Position numbers and translations under genes: made by a program
Source of the DNA: Hyphomonas chukchiensis
GTDB lineage: Bacteria; Pseudomonadota; Alphaproteobacteria; Caulobacterales; Hyphomonadaceae
Assembly: GCF_000682695.1 (NCBI RefSeq)
Contig: NZ_AWFG01000052.1
Location: forward strand, 62,001 to 126,000
Length of the DNA: 64,000 nt
Reading direction: 5' to 3'
The notes under the pieces: model-generated
Database searches by the model: none
Told to the model about the DNA's origin: nothing
Seen by the model: the letters and a program-made list of their open reading frames with translations, nothing else
In this document: positions 56,469 through 64,000 of the stretch, in pieces
Layout of the letters: each line of letters starts with the position of its first letter
Position numbering within the stretch: position 1 is the stretch's first letter

Positions 56469-56486
56469 TCACGTACGTAGAGTGAG

Positions 56487-56515
56487 AAGGCGGGCTCGCG
56501 AGGGCCCGCCTTTTT
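56487..56515 (+). terminator. Intrinsic terminator after the second TonB receptor
   Basis: AAGGCGGGC (56487-56495), an 8-base loop, and GCCCGCCTT (56504-56512) form a stem that runs into TTTTT. It lies about 20 bases after the receptor stop and separates it from the phosphatase gene. Confidence 0.85.
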
Positions 56516-56572
56516 CCGTTTCACAATCAGACTGTATGGCCGCAGTGTGCGGCAAAGCCTTGGGAGGCCGAT

Positions 56573-58255
56573 ATGCCGAAACTGGACCGCCGACAGACCC
56601 TGGCCCTGATGGCCGCCAGCACGCTGGGCGCGTGCGCGACGCCGCAGGAACAGGCGCCGGACATCGCCTCGCCGCCCTCCCCCCTGTTCGCGCATGGCGT
56701 GGCAAGTGGCGACCCGCGGGCGACCAGCGTGGTGCTGTGGACCCGCGTGACGACGGATGCAGCGGATATGGCTGGCACGTGCCAGATCGCGCGGGACAAT
56801 GGCTTCAACGACATCGTCGCCGAGCGGTCTGTGACGGCCTTTGCCGATGCGGACCATACGGTGAAGTTTATTCCGGACGGCCTGACACCCGGCGCGACCT
56901 ATTATTACCGTTTCATTTTTGATGGAGCCGTGTCGCCGGTGGGCCGGACGAAGACGCTGCCCGTTGGCAAGCTTGATAAACTGGGCATCGCGCTGATCTC
57001 GTGCTCGAACTACCCGTTCGGCTATTTCAACGCCTATGACGCGATCGCGAAAGACCCGGACGTGGATGTGGTGCTGCACACGGGCGACTATATCTATGAA
57101 TATGGCGCCGATGGCTGGGGCAGTGAGACCGGCACGAGCATCGGGCGGCTGCATGCGCCAGCCAATGAGATTCTGTCGCTGAGCGATTATCGCCAGCGCC
57201 ATGCGCAGTACAAGACGGATGCCGGAAGCCGGGCGATGCATGCCGCCCACCCCTTCATTGCCAGCTGGGACGATCATGAGAGTGCCAATAATCCGTGGAT
57301 CGGCGGCGCGGCGAACCACCAGCCCGAGACCGAAGGCGACTGGCCGACGCGGCGGACGGGGGCCATCCGCGCCTATTATGAATGGATGCCGATCCGCGAA
57401 CCGGAGCCGGGCTTCACGCGTTCGGAATTCTGGCGGACTTACGTGTTCGGCGACCTGGCGACGCTTGTGACGCTGGAAACACGCCACACGGCGCGGGGCG
57501 AACAGGTGGACTATGGCAAATATTACGGCACGATCACCTCAGCGCAAACGCGCGATGCGTTCATGCGGGACGTGATGAATGATCCAAGCCGGAAGATGAT
57601 CTCGCCGCATATGGAAGCGGCGCTGGCCAAGGGGCTTTCGCAGTCTGTGGCAGCTGGCCAGCCCTGGCGGTTGATCGGCAATCCGAGCCCGATTGCGCGG
57701 ATGCTGGTGCCGGATCTGGTGGCTATGGGCGTAGACGCCGCGAAGGCACCGAAAGGTGAGGCGCCGGGCGACGGGCCGAACATGCTCTGGAAGGCCGAAT
57801 GGAACCTGCCCTTCTATACCGATACATGGGACGGCTATCCGGCGGCGCGCGAGGCCTTCTATGCACTGAGCCGCGAGGCGGGCGCAGGTGACCTGCTATT
57901 CCTGACCGGTGACAGCCACAGCTTCTGGGCCAATGAGCTGTTTGACGATGAGGGCCGGCCGGCCGGGCTGGAACTCGGCACGGCGGGCGTGACCTCACCG
58001 GGTGATTTCGACGATACAGGCTGGGACGCCGACAGCGCAGTGAAACTGGACCATGTGTTTGCGCAGGCGCTGGACGAAGTGCGCTGGACCGACAACATGC
58101 ACCAGGGCTATGTGCGCGTCGTGCTGACGCCGGACAAGGCGGACGTGGCCTTTGTGGCCATGGACACGGTGCTGCTGCCCGATTACCGCACGGACGTTAT
58201 CCGTACGGAAACGATCATCAGGGACGGAAAGACACTGAAGTTCACCGACGCCTGA
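56573..58255 (+). CDS. phoD: PhoD-like alkaline phosphatase, Tat lipoprotein
   Basis: The protein (560 residues) begins MPKLDRRQTLALMAASTLGACA: a twin-arginine RRQTLAL motif and a lipobox LGAC, so Tat export and lipidation are likely. The PhoD domain has N-terminal FAHGVASGDPRATSVVLWTR, metal ligands in VLHTGDYIYEYG and ASWDDHESANN, and LFLTGDSHSFWANEL near the C-terminus. PhoD enzymes cleave phosphomono- and diesters with Ca/Fe. It stands behind the phosphate-regulated receptor gene, in keeping with organic phosphate scavenging. It converges with an acyl-CoA dehydrogenase gene. Confidence 0.9.
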   Translation: MPKLDRRQTLALMAASTLGACATPQEQAPDIASPPSPLFAHGVASGDPRATSVVLWTRVTTDAADMAGTCQIARDNGFNDIVAERSVTAFADADHTVKFIPDGLTPGATYYYRFIFDGAVSPVGRTKTLPVGKLDKLGIALISCSNYPFGYFNAYDAIAKDPDVDVVLHTGDYIYEYGADGWGSETGTSIGRLHAPANEILSLSDYRQRHAQYKTDAGSRAMHAAHPFIASWDDHESANNPWIGGAANHQPETEGDWPTRRTGAIRAYYEWMPIREPEPGFTRSEFWRTYVFGDLATLVTLETRHTARGEQVDYGKYYGTITSAQTRDAFMRDVMNDPSRKMISPHMEAALAKGLSQSVAAGQPWRLIGNPSPIARMLVPDLVAMGVDAAKAPKGEAPGDGPNMLWKAEWNLPFYTDTWDGYPAAREAFYALSREAGAGDLLFLTGDSHSFWANELFDDEGRPAGLELGTAGVTSPGDFDDTGWDADSAVKLDHVFAQALDEVRWTDNMHQGYVRVVLTPDKADVAFVAMDTVLLPDYRTDVIRTETIIRDGKTLKFTDA

Positions 58256-58273
58256 CGATCGCCCGGGTTCGGC

Positions 58274-59509
58274 CTAAAGCAGGTCGCCGCCGGCGGCTGC
58301 GGCGGTCGTGCCGTCCTTCTTGTAGGCGCGGATGACGTTCTTGCCGGTGATCCATTTGTGCACTTCGTCCGGGCCGTCGACGAGACGCTGCGAACGGATG
58401 TGGGTGTACCAGGCGGCGAGCGGCGTATCGAGGCTGTAACCGAGGGCGCCGTGGAGCTGGATGGCCGTGTCGACGACCTTGTGCACCATGTTGGCAAGGA
58501 AGACCTTGGCGATGCCGTTCTCCTGGCGCAGGTCCATGCCATTCTCGGCCTTGTAGGCGATATGCATGAGCATGAGGCGGGCGATGTAGAGTTCGCTGGC
58601 GCATTCGGCGAGCATGAACTGGACGCCCTGACGGTCTTCGAGGCCCTTGCCGAAGGTTGAGCGCTTGGTGACATGCTCTGTTGCAAGGTCGAGCGCGCGT
58701 TGGGCCATGGCGACATTGTGCATGCCGTGGCGCAGGCGACCATAGGCGAGACGGTGCTGCCCCATGGAGAAGCCGCCGCCCTCGCCGCCGAGCAGGTTTT
58801 CTTCCGGCACGATGAGGTTTTCGATTTTCACCTCGGCATGACCGCCGCCCATCTCTTCATAATGTGCGCCGTGCACGGCCATTGTGGGAATGTCGCGGAG
58901 GATCTTGTAGCCAGGGTTTGGCAGCTCCACGATGAAGGTGGAGTATTGCTGGTGGCGCGGGGCGTCGGGATTGGTCTTGGCCATGACGACGGCGATATCG
59001 GCAGCGCTGGCGGCGCTGGAGAACCATTTCTCGCCGTTGAGGACATAGTTGCCCTTGCCGTCTTTCACGGCCGTGGTCTGCATGCCGGTGGCATCGGCGC
59101 CTGCGGCCTTCTCGGTCATCGAATAGCAGATGCGCTTCTCGCCATTGAAGAGCGGCTTCAGATATTTCTCTTTCTGGAAATCGGTGCCGTGGGCGAGCAG
59201 CGTCAGCATTGTCGCGTCATCGGGGCCTTGCGAGTTCATCGAAAGGGCGCCGAGGTGGCTCTGGCCGAGTTCCATCTGGACCAAGGCGTTGGCAAGGGGG
59301 CCGAGTCCCATGCCGCCATGCTCCGTCGGGATGAAGGGCAGCCAGAGGCCCTGCGCGCGGGCCTTCTTGCGCAGTTCGGCGAGGACCGTCTTGTACGGCT
59401 TGCCGGCGGACATTTCCTTTTCGGCGGGGATGCATTCATCCTGCACCCATTGGCGCACGCGCTCGCGGACTTCCTTTGCGTCGTCCGGAATGGTGAAATC
59501 GATGGCCAT
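58274..59509 (-). CDS. Acyl-CoA dehydrogenase, ACAD10/11-like
   Basis: The protein (411 residues from ATG 59509) has the acyl-CoA dehydrogenase folds: ICYSMTEKAAGADATGMQTT (flavin loop), LNGEKWFSS, GMGQ-type middle region FSMGQHRLAYGRLRHGM, and the C-terminal LHGALGYSLDTPLA followed by RLVDGPDEVHKWI. The GPDEV motif with aspartate is typical of the ACAD10/11 branch. It oxidises an acyl-CoA, with the substrate unknown. GGGAG is nine bases from the second ATG (59509) but only three from the first (59515), so I choose the second. Confidence 0.86.
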   Translation of the reverse strand: MAIDFTIPDDAKEVRERVRQWVQDECIPAEKEMSAGKPYKTVLAELRKKARAQGLWLPFIPTEHGGMGLGPLANALVQMELGQSHLGALSMNSQGPDDATMLTLLAHGTDFQKEKYLKPLFNGEKRICYSMTEKAAGADATGMQTTAVKDGKGNYVLNGEKWFSSAASAADIAVVMAKTNPDAPRHQQYSTFIVELPNPGYKILRDIPTMAVHGAHYEEMGGGHAEVKIENLIVPEENLLGGEGGGFSMGQHRLAYGRLRHGMHNVAMAQRALDLATEHVTKRSTFGKGLEDRQGVQFMLAECASELYIARLMLMHIAYKAENGMDLRQENGIAKVFLANMVHKVVDTAIQLHGALGYSLDTPLAAWYTHIRSQRLVDGPDEVHKWITGKNVIRAYKKDGTTAAAAGGDLL

Positions 59510-59650
59510 TGTCATTTACTCCCTGTTTTTCTGACGCAGAGGCTAAGGCGGATGTGAGCGCTTGCCTATGGGTGCCGCATGGTCAGGCACTGGACGCTGA
59601 TTACCGACTGCCGCTAGGGTTTTATGGGTGAACTGGTGGGAGCTGACCTG

Positions 59651-61555
59651 ATGCAAAATATCCGTCTTCGCTGGTTGATGGCCGCCTGCTCTGCCTTCGC
59701 CCTGGGCGCTTGCGTCGCGGCGCCGGAAGCAGCGGTTGCGCCTGAAGCGCCCGAACCCGCTGCGGCGCCTGCGATGGCGACGGAGCTGCTGCCCGCTGCG
59801 AAGGTGCGGATGGAGCATTTGCAGGTGGCGATGCGCGACGGGGCACGGCTGGATACGGATGTGTACCTGCCAGAGGCGGAGGGCAAATTCCCGACCGTTC
59901 TGATCCGCACGCCTTATGAACGTGAGCTGAGCCTGAAGGGCAACCAGTATGATGCCTTTCTCGATGCCGGATATGCCGTGGTGCAACAGCATGAGCGCGG
60001 GCGCTTCCTGTCGGAAGGCGAGATGCACATGCTGGGCAATGCCGATGAGGATGGCTGGGACACGCTGAGCTGGATTGCAGCACAGGACTGGTCTGACGGA
60101 AGCGTGGCGACGTCCGGCTGTTCCTCATCGGCGGAAAACCAGCTGAAGCTGTCGACACTCGGCCACCCGGCGCTGAAAGCCATGATTGCTTATTCCTCGG
60201 GTGTGGGGATTGCAGAGGCTGGCCCCTTCCGCGAGCAGGGCAATTTCTGGCGCGGTGGCGTGTGGCAGATGGGCTGGGCCAACTATTTCTTCGGGGAAAT
60301 GCAGGTGAACCAGCCGCAATTGCCCGCCGGGCTGTCGGATGAGGAACGCCAGCGGCTGATGCGGGATTTCTCGATAAAGCAGGACTCCGCCATCACGCAG
60401 GAAGATTACCTCAAGGCACGGATGCACTTGCCGGTGATCGAGCTGGGCGAAGTGTTGGGCGCGCCGCAGACGGAGCTGGAAGACTATCTGAGGCGTGGGC
60501 CGTCTGACCCGGCCTGGGACGATGACCGGATCACCAATGGCGAGACGCCGAAAGTGCCGGGGCTCTATGCCGAGGCGCTCTACGATATTTCGGCCCGGTC
60601 GGGCACGGCGCGCTTCGAGCAGACGCGTGCGGCGAGCGCGCCCGGCACGCAGGCGCTGATGCTGATCAATGGGCAGCATTGTTCCTACCGGCGGCAGAAC
60701 GAAGACGGCACGATTGGCGAGCGGCCGATTGGTGACATGCGGTTTGATTATGACGCACGTGAGCTGTCCTTCCTGAACCATTGGATGAAGGGCGACGCCG
60801 AGGCGCCCCTGCCCGCGCAGCCTGTGACGGTTTACATGGCGGGCGTGAACCGCTGGGTGTCATTCGATGCGGTGCCCAAGGCCGGGACGAGCGAGACAAA
60901 GACCTTCTATCTTTCGGGCGGCGGCGCGGCGAATACGCTGGAAGGCGATGGTGCGCTGCTGACGGATGCGCCGGACGCCGCAGCGACGGATACGTTTGAA
61001 TATGATCCGGCTGATCCGGTGATCTCCCATGGCGGCGAGATTTCCGGCATGGGACCGGACCAGGAAGACGGGGCCTATGACCAGCGCGAAATCGAGGCCC
61101 GCGAGGATGTACTGGTCTATACGAGCGACGTGCTGGAAGAAGACCTGCCGGTGTTCGGCTCTATCAATACGGAGCTGTTTGTCTCATCCGATGCGCCGGA
61201 CACGGATTTTACGGTGAAGCTGGTGGATGTCGCGCCCGACGGAACGGCCTGGAATATTGCCGACACGATATTGCGGATGCGCTATCGCGACGGCATGGAC
61301 CATGCGGTGTTCATGACGGAGGGCGAGACCTATGCGATCACGCCGCCCCCGATGCTGGCCGGGAACGTGTTCCTCAAGGGACACCGCGTGCGGATTGAAG
61401 TCTCGTCGAGCAATTTCCCATCCTACGCGCGCAGCCTGAACACCGCGGGCGACCAGTACACCACGACCGAAACGGCTGTGGCGACGAATGCGGTTCATCA
61501 CGGACCCATGGCGCTGTCTCGGATCGAATTGCCCGTGGTGGCGCTGCCGGAATGA
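59651..61555 (+). CDS. CocE/NonD family hydrolase, predicted lipoprotein
   Basis: The protein (634 residues) has a lipoprotein signal with lipobox LGAC (about 18-21). The CocE-type alpha/beta hydrolase follows with MRDGARLDTDVYLPEAEGKFPTVLIRTPY and GYAVVQQHERGRFLSEGEM. The C-terminal jelly-roll has DTDFTVKLVDVAPDG and GHRVRIEVSSSNFP. The serine region reads ATSGCSSSAENQ, unlike the usual GxSYxG, and GQHC may hold the histidine. Family members hydrolyse X-Pro peptides, beta-lactam-type amino acid esters or cocaine-like esters. It is an outer-envelope enzyme of unknown substrate. ATG 59651 has GGGAG upstream. Confidence 0.84.
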   Translation: MQNIRLRWLMAACSAFALGACVAAPEAAVAPEAPEPAAAPAMATELLPAAKVRMEHLQVAMRDGARLDTDVYLPEAEGKFPTVLIRTPYERELSLKGNQYDAFLDAGYAVVQQHERGRFLSEGEMHMLGNADEDGWDTLSWIAAQDWSDGSVATSGCSSSAENQLKLSTLGHPALKAMIAYSSGVGIAEAGPFREQGNFWRGGVWQMGWANYFFGEMQVNQPQLPAGLSDEERQRLMRDFSIKQDSAITQEDYLKARMHLPVIELGEVLGAPQTELEDYLRRGPSDPAWDDDRITNGETPKVPGLYAEALYDISARSGTARFEQTRAASAPGTQALMLINGQHCSYRRQNEDGTIGERPIGDMRFDYDARELSFLNHWMKGDAEAPLPAQPVTVYMAGVNRWVSFDAVPKAGTSETKTFYLSGGGAANTLEGDGALLTDAPDAAATDTFEYDPADPVISHGGEISGMGPDQEDGAYDQREIEAREDVLVYTSDVLEEDLPVFGSINTELFVSSDAPDTDFTVKLVDVAPDGTAWNIADTILRMRYRDGMDHAVFMTEGETYAITPPPMLAGNVFLKGHRVRIEVSSSNFPSYARSLNTAGDQYTTTETAVATNAVHHGPMALSRIELPVVALPE

Positions 61556-61647
61556 GCTGACGCTACGGCCTGTCGCTGCGGCAGGCGTTTTCAGGACGTG
61601 GGAGTGGGTCTACTAATTCGGTAAAACATGAACCGGAGGAAGACCCC

Positions 61648-62433
61648 ATGCAGATCAGTAAAACCACACCGCTCGTTGTCACCGGCGGCGCATCCGGCCT
61701 TGGCCGGGCCACGGCCGAAGCCTTTGCCGAGGCTGGCGCGCCTGTCGCCATTTTCGACATCAATGAGGAAAAGGGCGAAGCCGTCGCCAAGGAGATTGGC
61801 GGCCTGTTCTGCAAGGTGAACATCCTCGATGAGCAGTCCGTGCTGGACGGGTTCGAGAAAGCCCGCGCGGCGCATGGGCAGGAGCGCGTGACCGTGCATT
61901 GCGCGATGACGGCCAAGGGCGGCAAGACGCTGCGCTTCGACAAGGAAACGCATGCCTTCAAGCGCCTGCCGACGGAAGACTACGCATTCGGCGCGCAAGG
62001 CATCCTGATCTCTTCCTATCGCGTTGCTTCCATCTCTGCGCTTGGCATGGCGAATGCCGAGCCGATCACCGAGGATGGCGAGCGCGGCTGTATCACGCTG
62101 ACGGCCTCCGTGGCAGCGATGGACGCGCAGATTGGCCAGGTGGTCTATGGCTCGTGCAAGGCGGGCGTGAACGGGCTGGTGCTGCCACTGGCGCGTGACC
62201 TGATGGACCTTGGCATTCGCGTGAACTCGATCATGCCGGGCATTTTTGCGACACCGCTGATGCTGGGCGCGCCGCAGAACGTGCTGGACAGCCTCGCGGC
62301 CTCGGTGCCCTTCCCCAAGCGCCTCGGCAATCCGAAGGAGTTCGGCTCGCTAGCGATGGAGTTTGCGCGCAACGGCTATTTCAACGGCCAAACGATCCGC
62401 CTCGACGGCGCGATCCGGATGGCGCCGCGCTGA
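61648..62433 (+). CDS. Short-chain dehydrogenase/reductase, HSD10-like
   Basis: The protein (261 residues) has the classical SDR elements: TGGASGLGRATAEAFAEAG (cofactor loop), a DIN acidic residue after strand 2 (AIFDINEEKG) suggesting NAD, ITLTASVAAMD, and the active-site Tyr167-Lys171 in YGSCK. The C-terminal region NGQTIRLDGAIRM is typical. Its resemblance to 3-hydroxyacyl-CoA dehydrogenase type 2 enzymes fits the acyl-CoA synthetase next door. GGAGG lies upstream of the ATG. Confidence 0.88.
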   Translation: MQISKTTPLVVTGGASGLGRATAEAFAEAGAPVAIFDINEEKGEAVAKEIGGLFCKVNILDEQSVLDGFEKARAAHGQERVTVHCAMTAKGGKTLRFDKETHAFKRLPTEDYAFGAQGILISSYRVASISALGMANAEPITEDGERGCITLTASVAAMDAQIGQVVYGSCKAGVNGLVLPLARDLMDLGIRVNSIMPGIFATPLMLGAPQNVLDSLAASVPFPKRLGNPKEFGSLAMEFARNGYFNGQTIRLDGAIRMAPR

Positions 62434-62532
62434 TCGCACGGACGCTGCGTCCATCGACTTTTCAGGCTTTGCTGCCCCAGCGGCAAGGTCGTAGAGTCGC
62501 GCGAAATAATAACATTCAGGGAGAGAAACACC

Positions 62533-64000
62533 GTGACCAAGGCTTTTGACTGGAATTTCGGGGATATGCTGGATGCGCTGGGCGAGGTGCTCGGTGACGA
62601 TGCCCCTGCCCTGATCCATGGTGACCGGGTGGTGACCTGGCCGGAGATGACGGCGCGCTCCAACCGGCTGGCGCGGAACCTGCGCGAGATGGGCGCGAAG
62701 ACGGGCGACAAGGCCGGCTTCTACCTGCGCAACCAGCCGGAATATATCGAGGCGCTGGCCGCGTGCTTCAAGGCGCGGCTGACGCATGTGAACGTCAATT
62801 ACCGCTATCTCGACGACGAGCTGGTCTACATTTTCGACAATTCCGATTCGACGGTCGTGTTCTACGATGTGGAGTTCATCGAGCAGGTGGAACGCGTGCG
62901 CGGGCGCCTGCCCGGCGTGATCGCCTGGGTGCAAATTGGCGGCGACAGCGTGCCGGACTTTGCGGTGGCCTATGAAGACCTTGCCAGTAAGGGCGATGCC
63001 TCACCGTTGGGCATTGAACGGTCCGGCGACGACCTCTTGTTCCTCTACACGGGCGGGACGACCGGCATGCCGAAGGGCGTGATGTGGTCGCACGGCATAT
63101 GGCGGCAGGCGGGCATGGAGGGCGTCGCCAAGGCAGGCGGCGTTGTGCCGAAGGACCTTGAAGAGCATGTCGCCAATGCACTGGAGCTTGGCCGGCACGC
63201 GCGGATCATTCCGGCCTGCCCGCTGATGCACGGCACGGGCCTGTTCACGGCCATGGGCGTGATGCTGAATGGCGGCACCGTGGTGACACTGACCGAGAAC
63301 AAGAATTTCAGCCCGCAGAACCTGTGGGAGACGGTCGACAGGAATGGCGTGACCAATATGGCCATCGTGGGCGATGCGTTCGGCAAGCCGATGCTGAAGG
63401 AACTGGAAGAGAACCCGGGCAAGTATGACCTCTCGACGGTGGTGGCGGTCGTGTCATCCGGCGTGATGTGGTCGGTCGAGATCAAGCGCGGGCTGCTGAA
63501 GCATATGCCTCAGGCGGCGATGATGGACAGTTTCGGCGCGTCTGAGGCTGTGGGCTTTGGCTCCTCCGCGATGACGGCGGACGGCGAGGTGAAGACGTCC
63601 AAGTTCGAACTCGGCCCGAACTGCAGGGTGTTCAGCGAAGACCATCGCGAGATCCAGCCGGGCAGCGGCGAAGCGGGCTTTGTGGCGCGCGGCGGCGCGG
63701 TGCCGCTCGGTTATTACAAGGACCCGGAGAAGACCGCGAAGACCTTCCCGACGATCAATGGCATGCGCTATTCCATTCCGGGCGACTGGTGCACGGTGGA
63801 AGCCGATGGCTCGATGACTTTGCTGGGGCGCGGATCGAACTGTATCAACACCGCTGGCGAGAAGGTCTATCCCGAGGAAGTTGAAGAGGCGCTGAAGCTG
63901 CACGATGCGGTGATCGATGCGCTGGTCGTCGGCCTGCCGGACGACAAGTGGGGACAGGCCGTGACGGCGGTTGTGTCGACGGACGGCGAGGTGAGCGAGG
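62533..64000 (+). CDS. Acyl-CoA synthetase (AMP-forming), truncated by the window end
   Basis: The frame is open from GTG 62533 (GGGAG upstream) to the end, 489 codons. It shows the adenylate-forming motifs: LYTGGTTGMPKGVMWSH (P-loop), MDSFGASEAVGFGS, YSIPGDWCTVEADGS and the hinge region LLGRGSNCINTAGEKVYPEEVE, so only the C-terminal subdomain is missing. It activates a carboxylic acid to its CoA thioester. The SDR gene lies 99 bp upstream on the same strand, so co-transcription in fatty-acid or aromatic-acid degradation is likely. Confidence 0.9.
   Translation, partial: MTKAFDWNFGDMLDALGEVLGDDAPALIHGDRVVTWPEMTARSNRLARNLREMGAKTGDKAGFYLRNQPEYIEALAACFKARLTHVNVNYRYLDDELVYIFDNSDSTVVFYDVEFIEQVERVRGRLPGVIAWVQIGGDSVPDFAVAYEDLASKGDASPLGIERSGDDLLFLYTGGTTGMPKGVMWSHGIWRQAGMEGVAKAGGVVPKDLEEHVANALELGRHARIIPACPLMHGTGLFTAMGVMLNGGTVVTLTENKNFSPQNLWETVDRNGVTNMAIVGDAFGKPMLKELEENPGKYDLSTVVAVVSSGVMWSVEIKRGLLKHMPQAAMMDSFGASEAVGFGSSAMTADGEVKTSKFELGPNCRVFSEDHREIQPGSGEAGFVARGGAVPLGYYKDPEKTAKTFPTINGMRYSIPGDWCTVEADGSMTLLGRGSNCINTAGEKVYPEEVEEALKLHDAVIDALVVGLPDDKWGQAVTAVVSTDGEVSE

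Overview
The window is chromosomal DNA of a GC-rich alphaproteobacterium. Gene content and style suggest the Hyphomonadaceae (Hyphomonas/Henriciella-like): two TonB-dependent receptors, many acyl-CoA enzymes, methionine synthase split into two genes, an ArsR-methyltransferase fusion regulator, Mla lipid-transport parts, frequent TTG/GTG starts and ATGA/GTGA gene overlaps. The taxonomic call is by recognition only, without a marker-gene comparison. I see no transposase, prophage, CRISPR array, tRNA or rRNA.

Layout. 1-6.6 kb (minus strand) is an exopolysaccharide operon: outer-membrane beta-barrel protein, Wzz/BY-kinase, glycosyltransferase, Wzy-like polymerase/ligase and the start of another protein, transcribed from a 750-bp non-coding region. 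7.3-9.4 kb holds an FAD oxidoreductase and a GT2 glycosyltransferase. 9.4-12.9 kb (minus) has a paired, probably heteromeric acyl-CoA dehydrogenase and a divergent CobT homologue. 13.0-13.8 kb encodes a DUF1289 protein and a membrane-anchored retropepsin. 13.8-21.3 kb (minus) is the methionine-cycle operon: SahR-like regulator, metF, metH N-terminal half, a gamma-glutamylcyclotransferase-like gene, metH C-terminal half, then pyruvate kinase. 21.4-25.7 kb has mlaA, mlaC, a GT4 glycosyltransferase and a BON-MscS channel.

25.9-27.3 kb is an AT-richer DyP peroxidase, probably acquired. 27.4-30.0 kb (minus) has ettA and a membrane-anchored metallo-beta-lactamase-fold protein; a five-helix membrane protein and a Sel1 protein follow. 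31.7-37.0 kb is a tight operon of S9 peptidase, Nudix hydrolase, DUF1330, GST and a PLP trans-sulfuration enzyme, followed by a carboxylesterase and, tail to tail, free methionine-R-sulfoxide reductase. 39.5-45.7 kb is a six-gene MoxR operon (DUF4129, DUF4350, MoxR, DUF58, SpoIIM, RDD). 45.7-47.7 kb (minus) has DUF3137 and a small gene apparently frameshifted by a palindromic element.

47.8-50.0 kb is groES-groEL with a CIRCE operator and a terminator. 50.0-53.9 kb is a DUF2946-like/TonB receptor/PepSY metal-uptake set. 53.9-58.3 kb is a second TonB receptor behind a three-unit Pho-box-like repeat and a structured leader, followed by a Tat-type PhoD phosphatase. 58.3-64 kb carries an acyl-CoA dehydrogenase, a CocE-type lipoprotein hydrolase, an SDR and a truncated acyl-CoA synthetase.

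How the genes work together. Sulfur/methionine metabolism recurs (metF, split metH, SahR-like control, CobT homologue, trans-sulfuration enzyme, fRMsr). Fatty-acid and acyl-CoA oxidation is the second theme, surface polysaccharide and envelope maintenance the third, and metal and phosphate scavenging the fourth.
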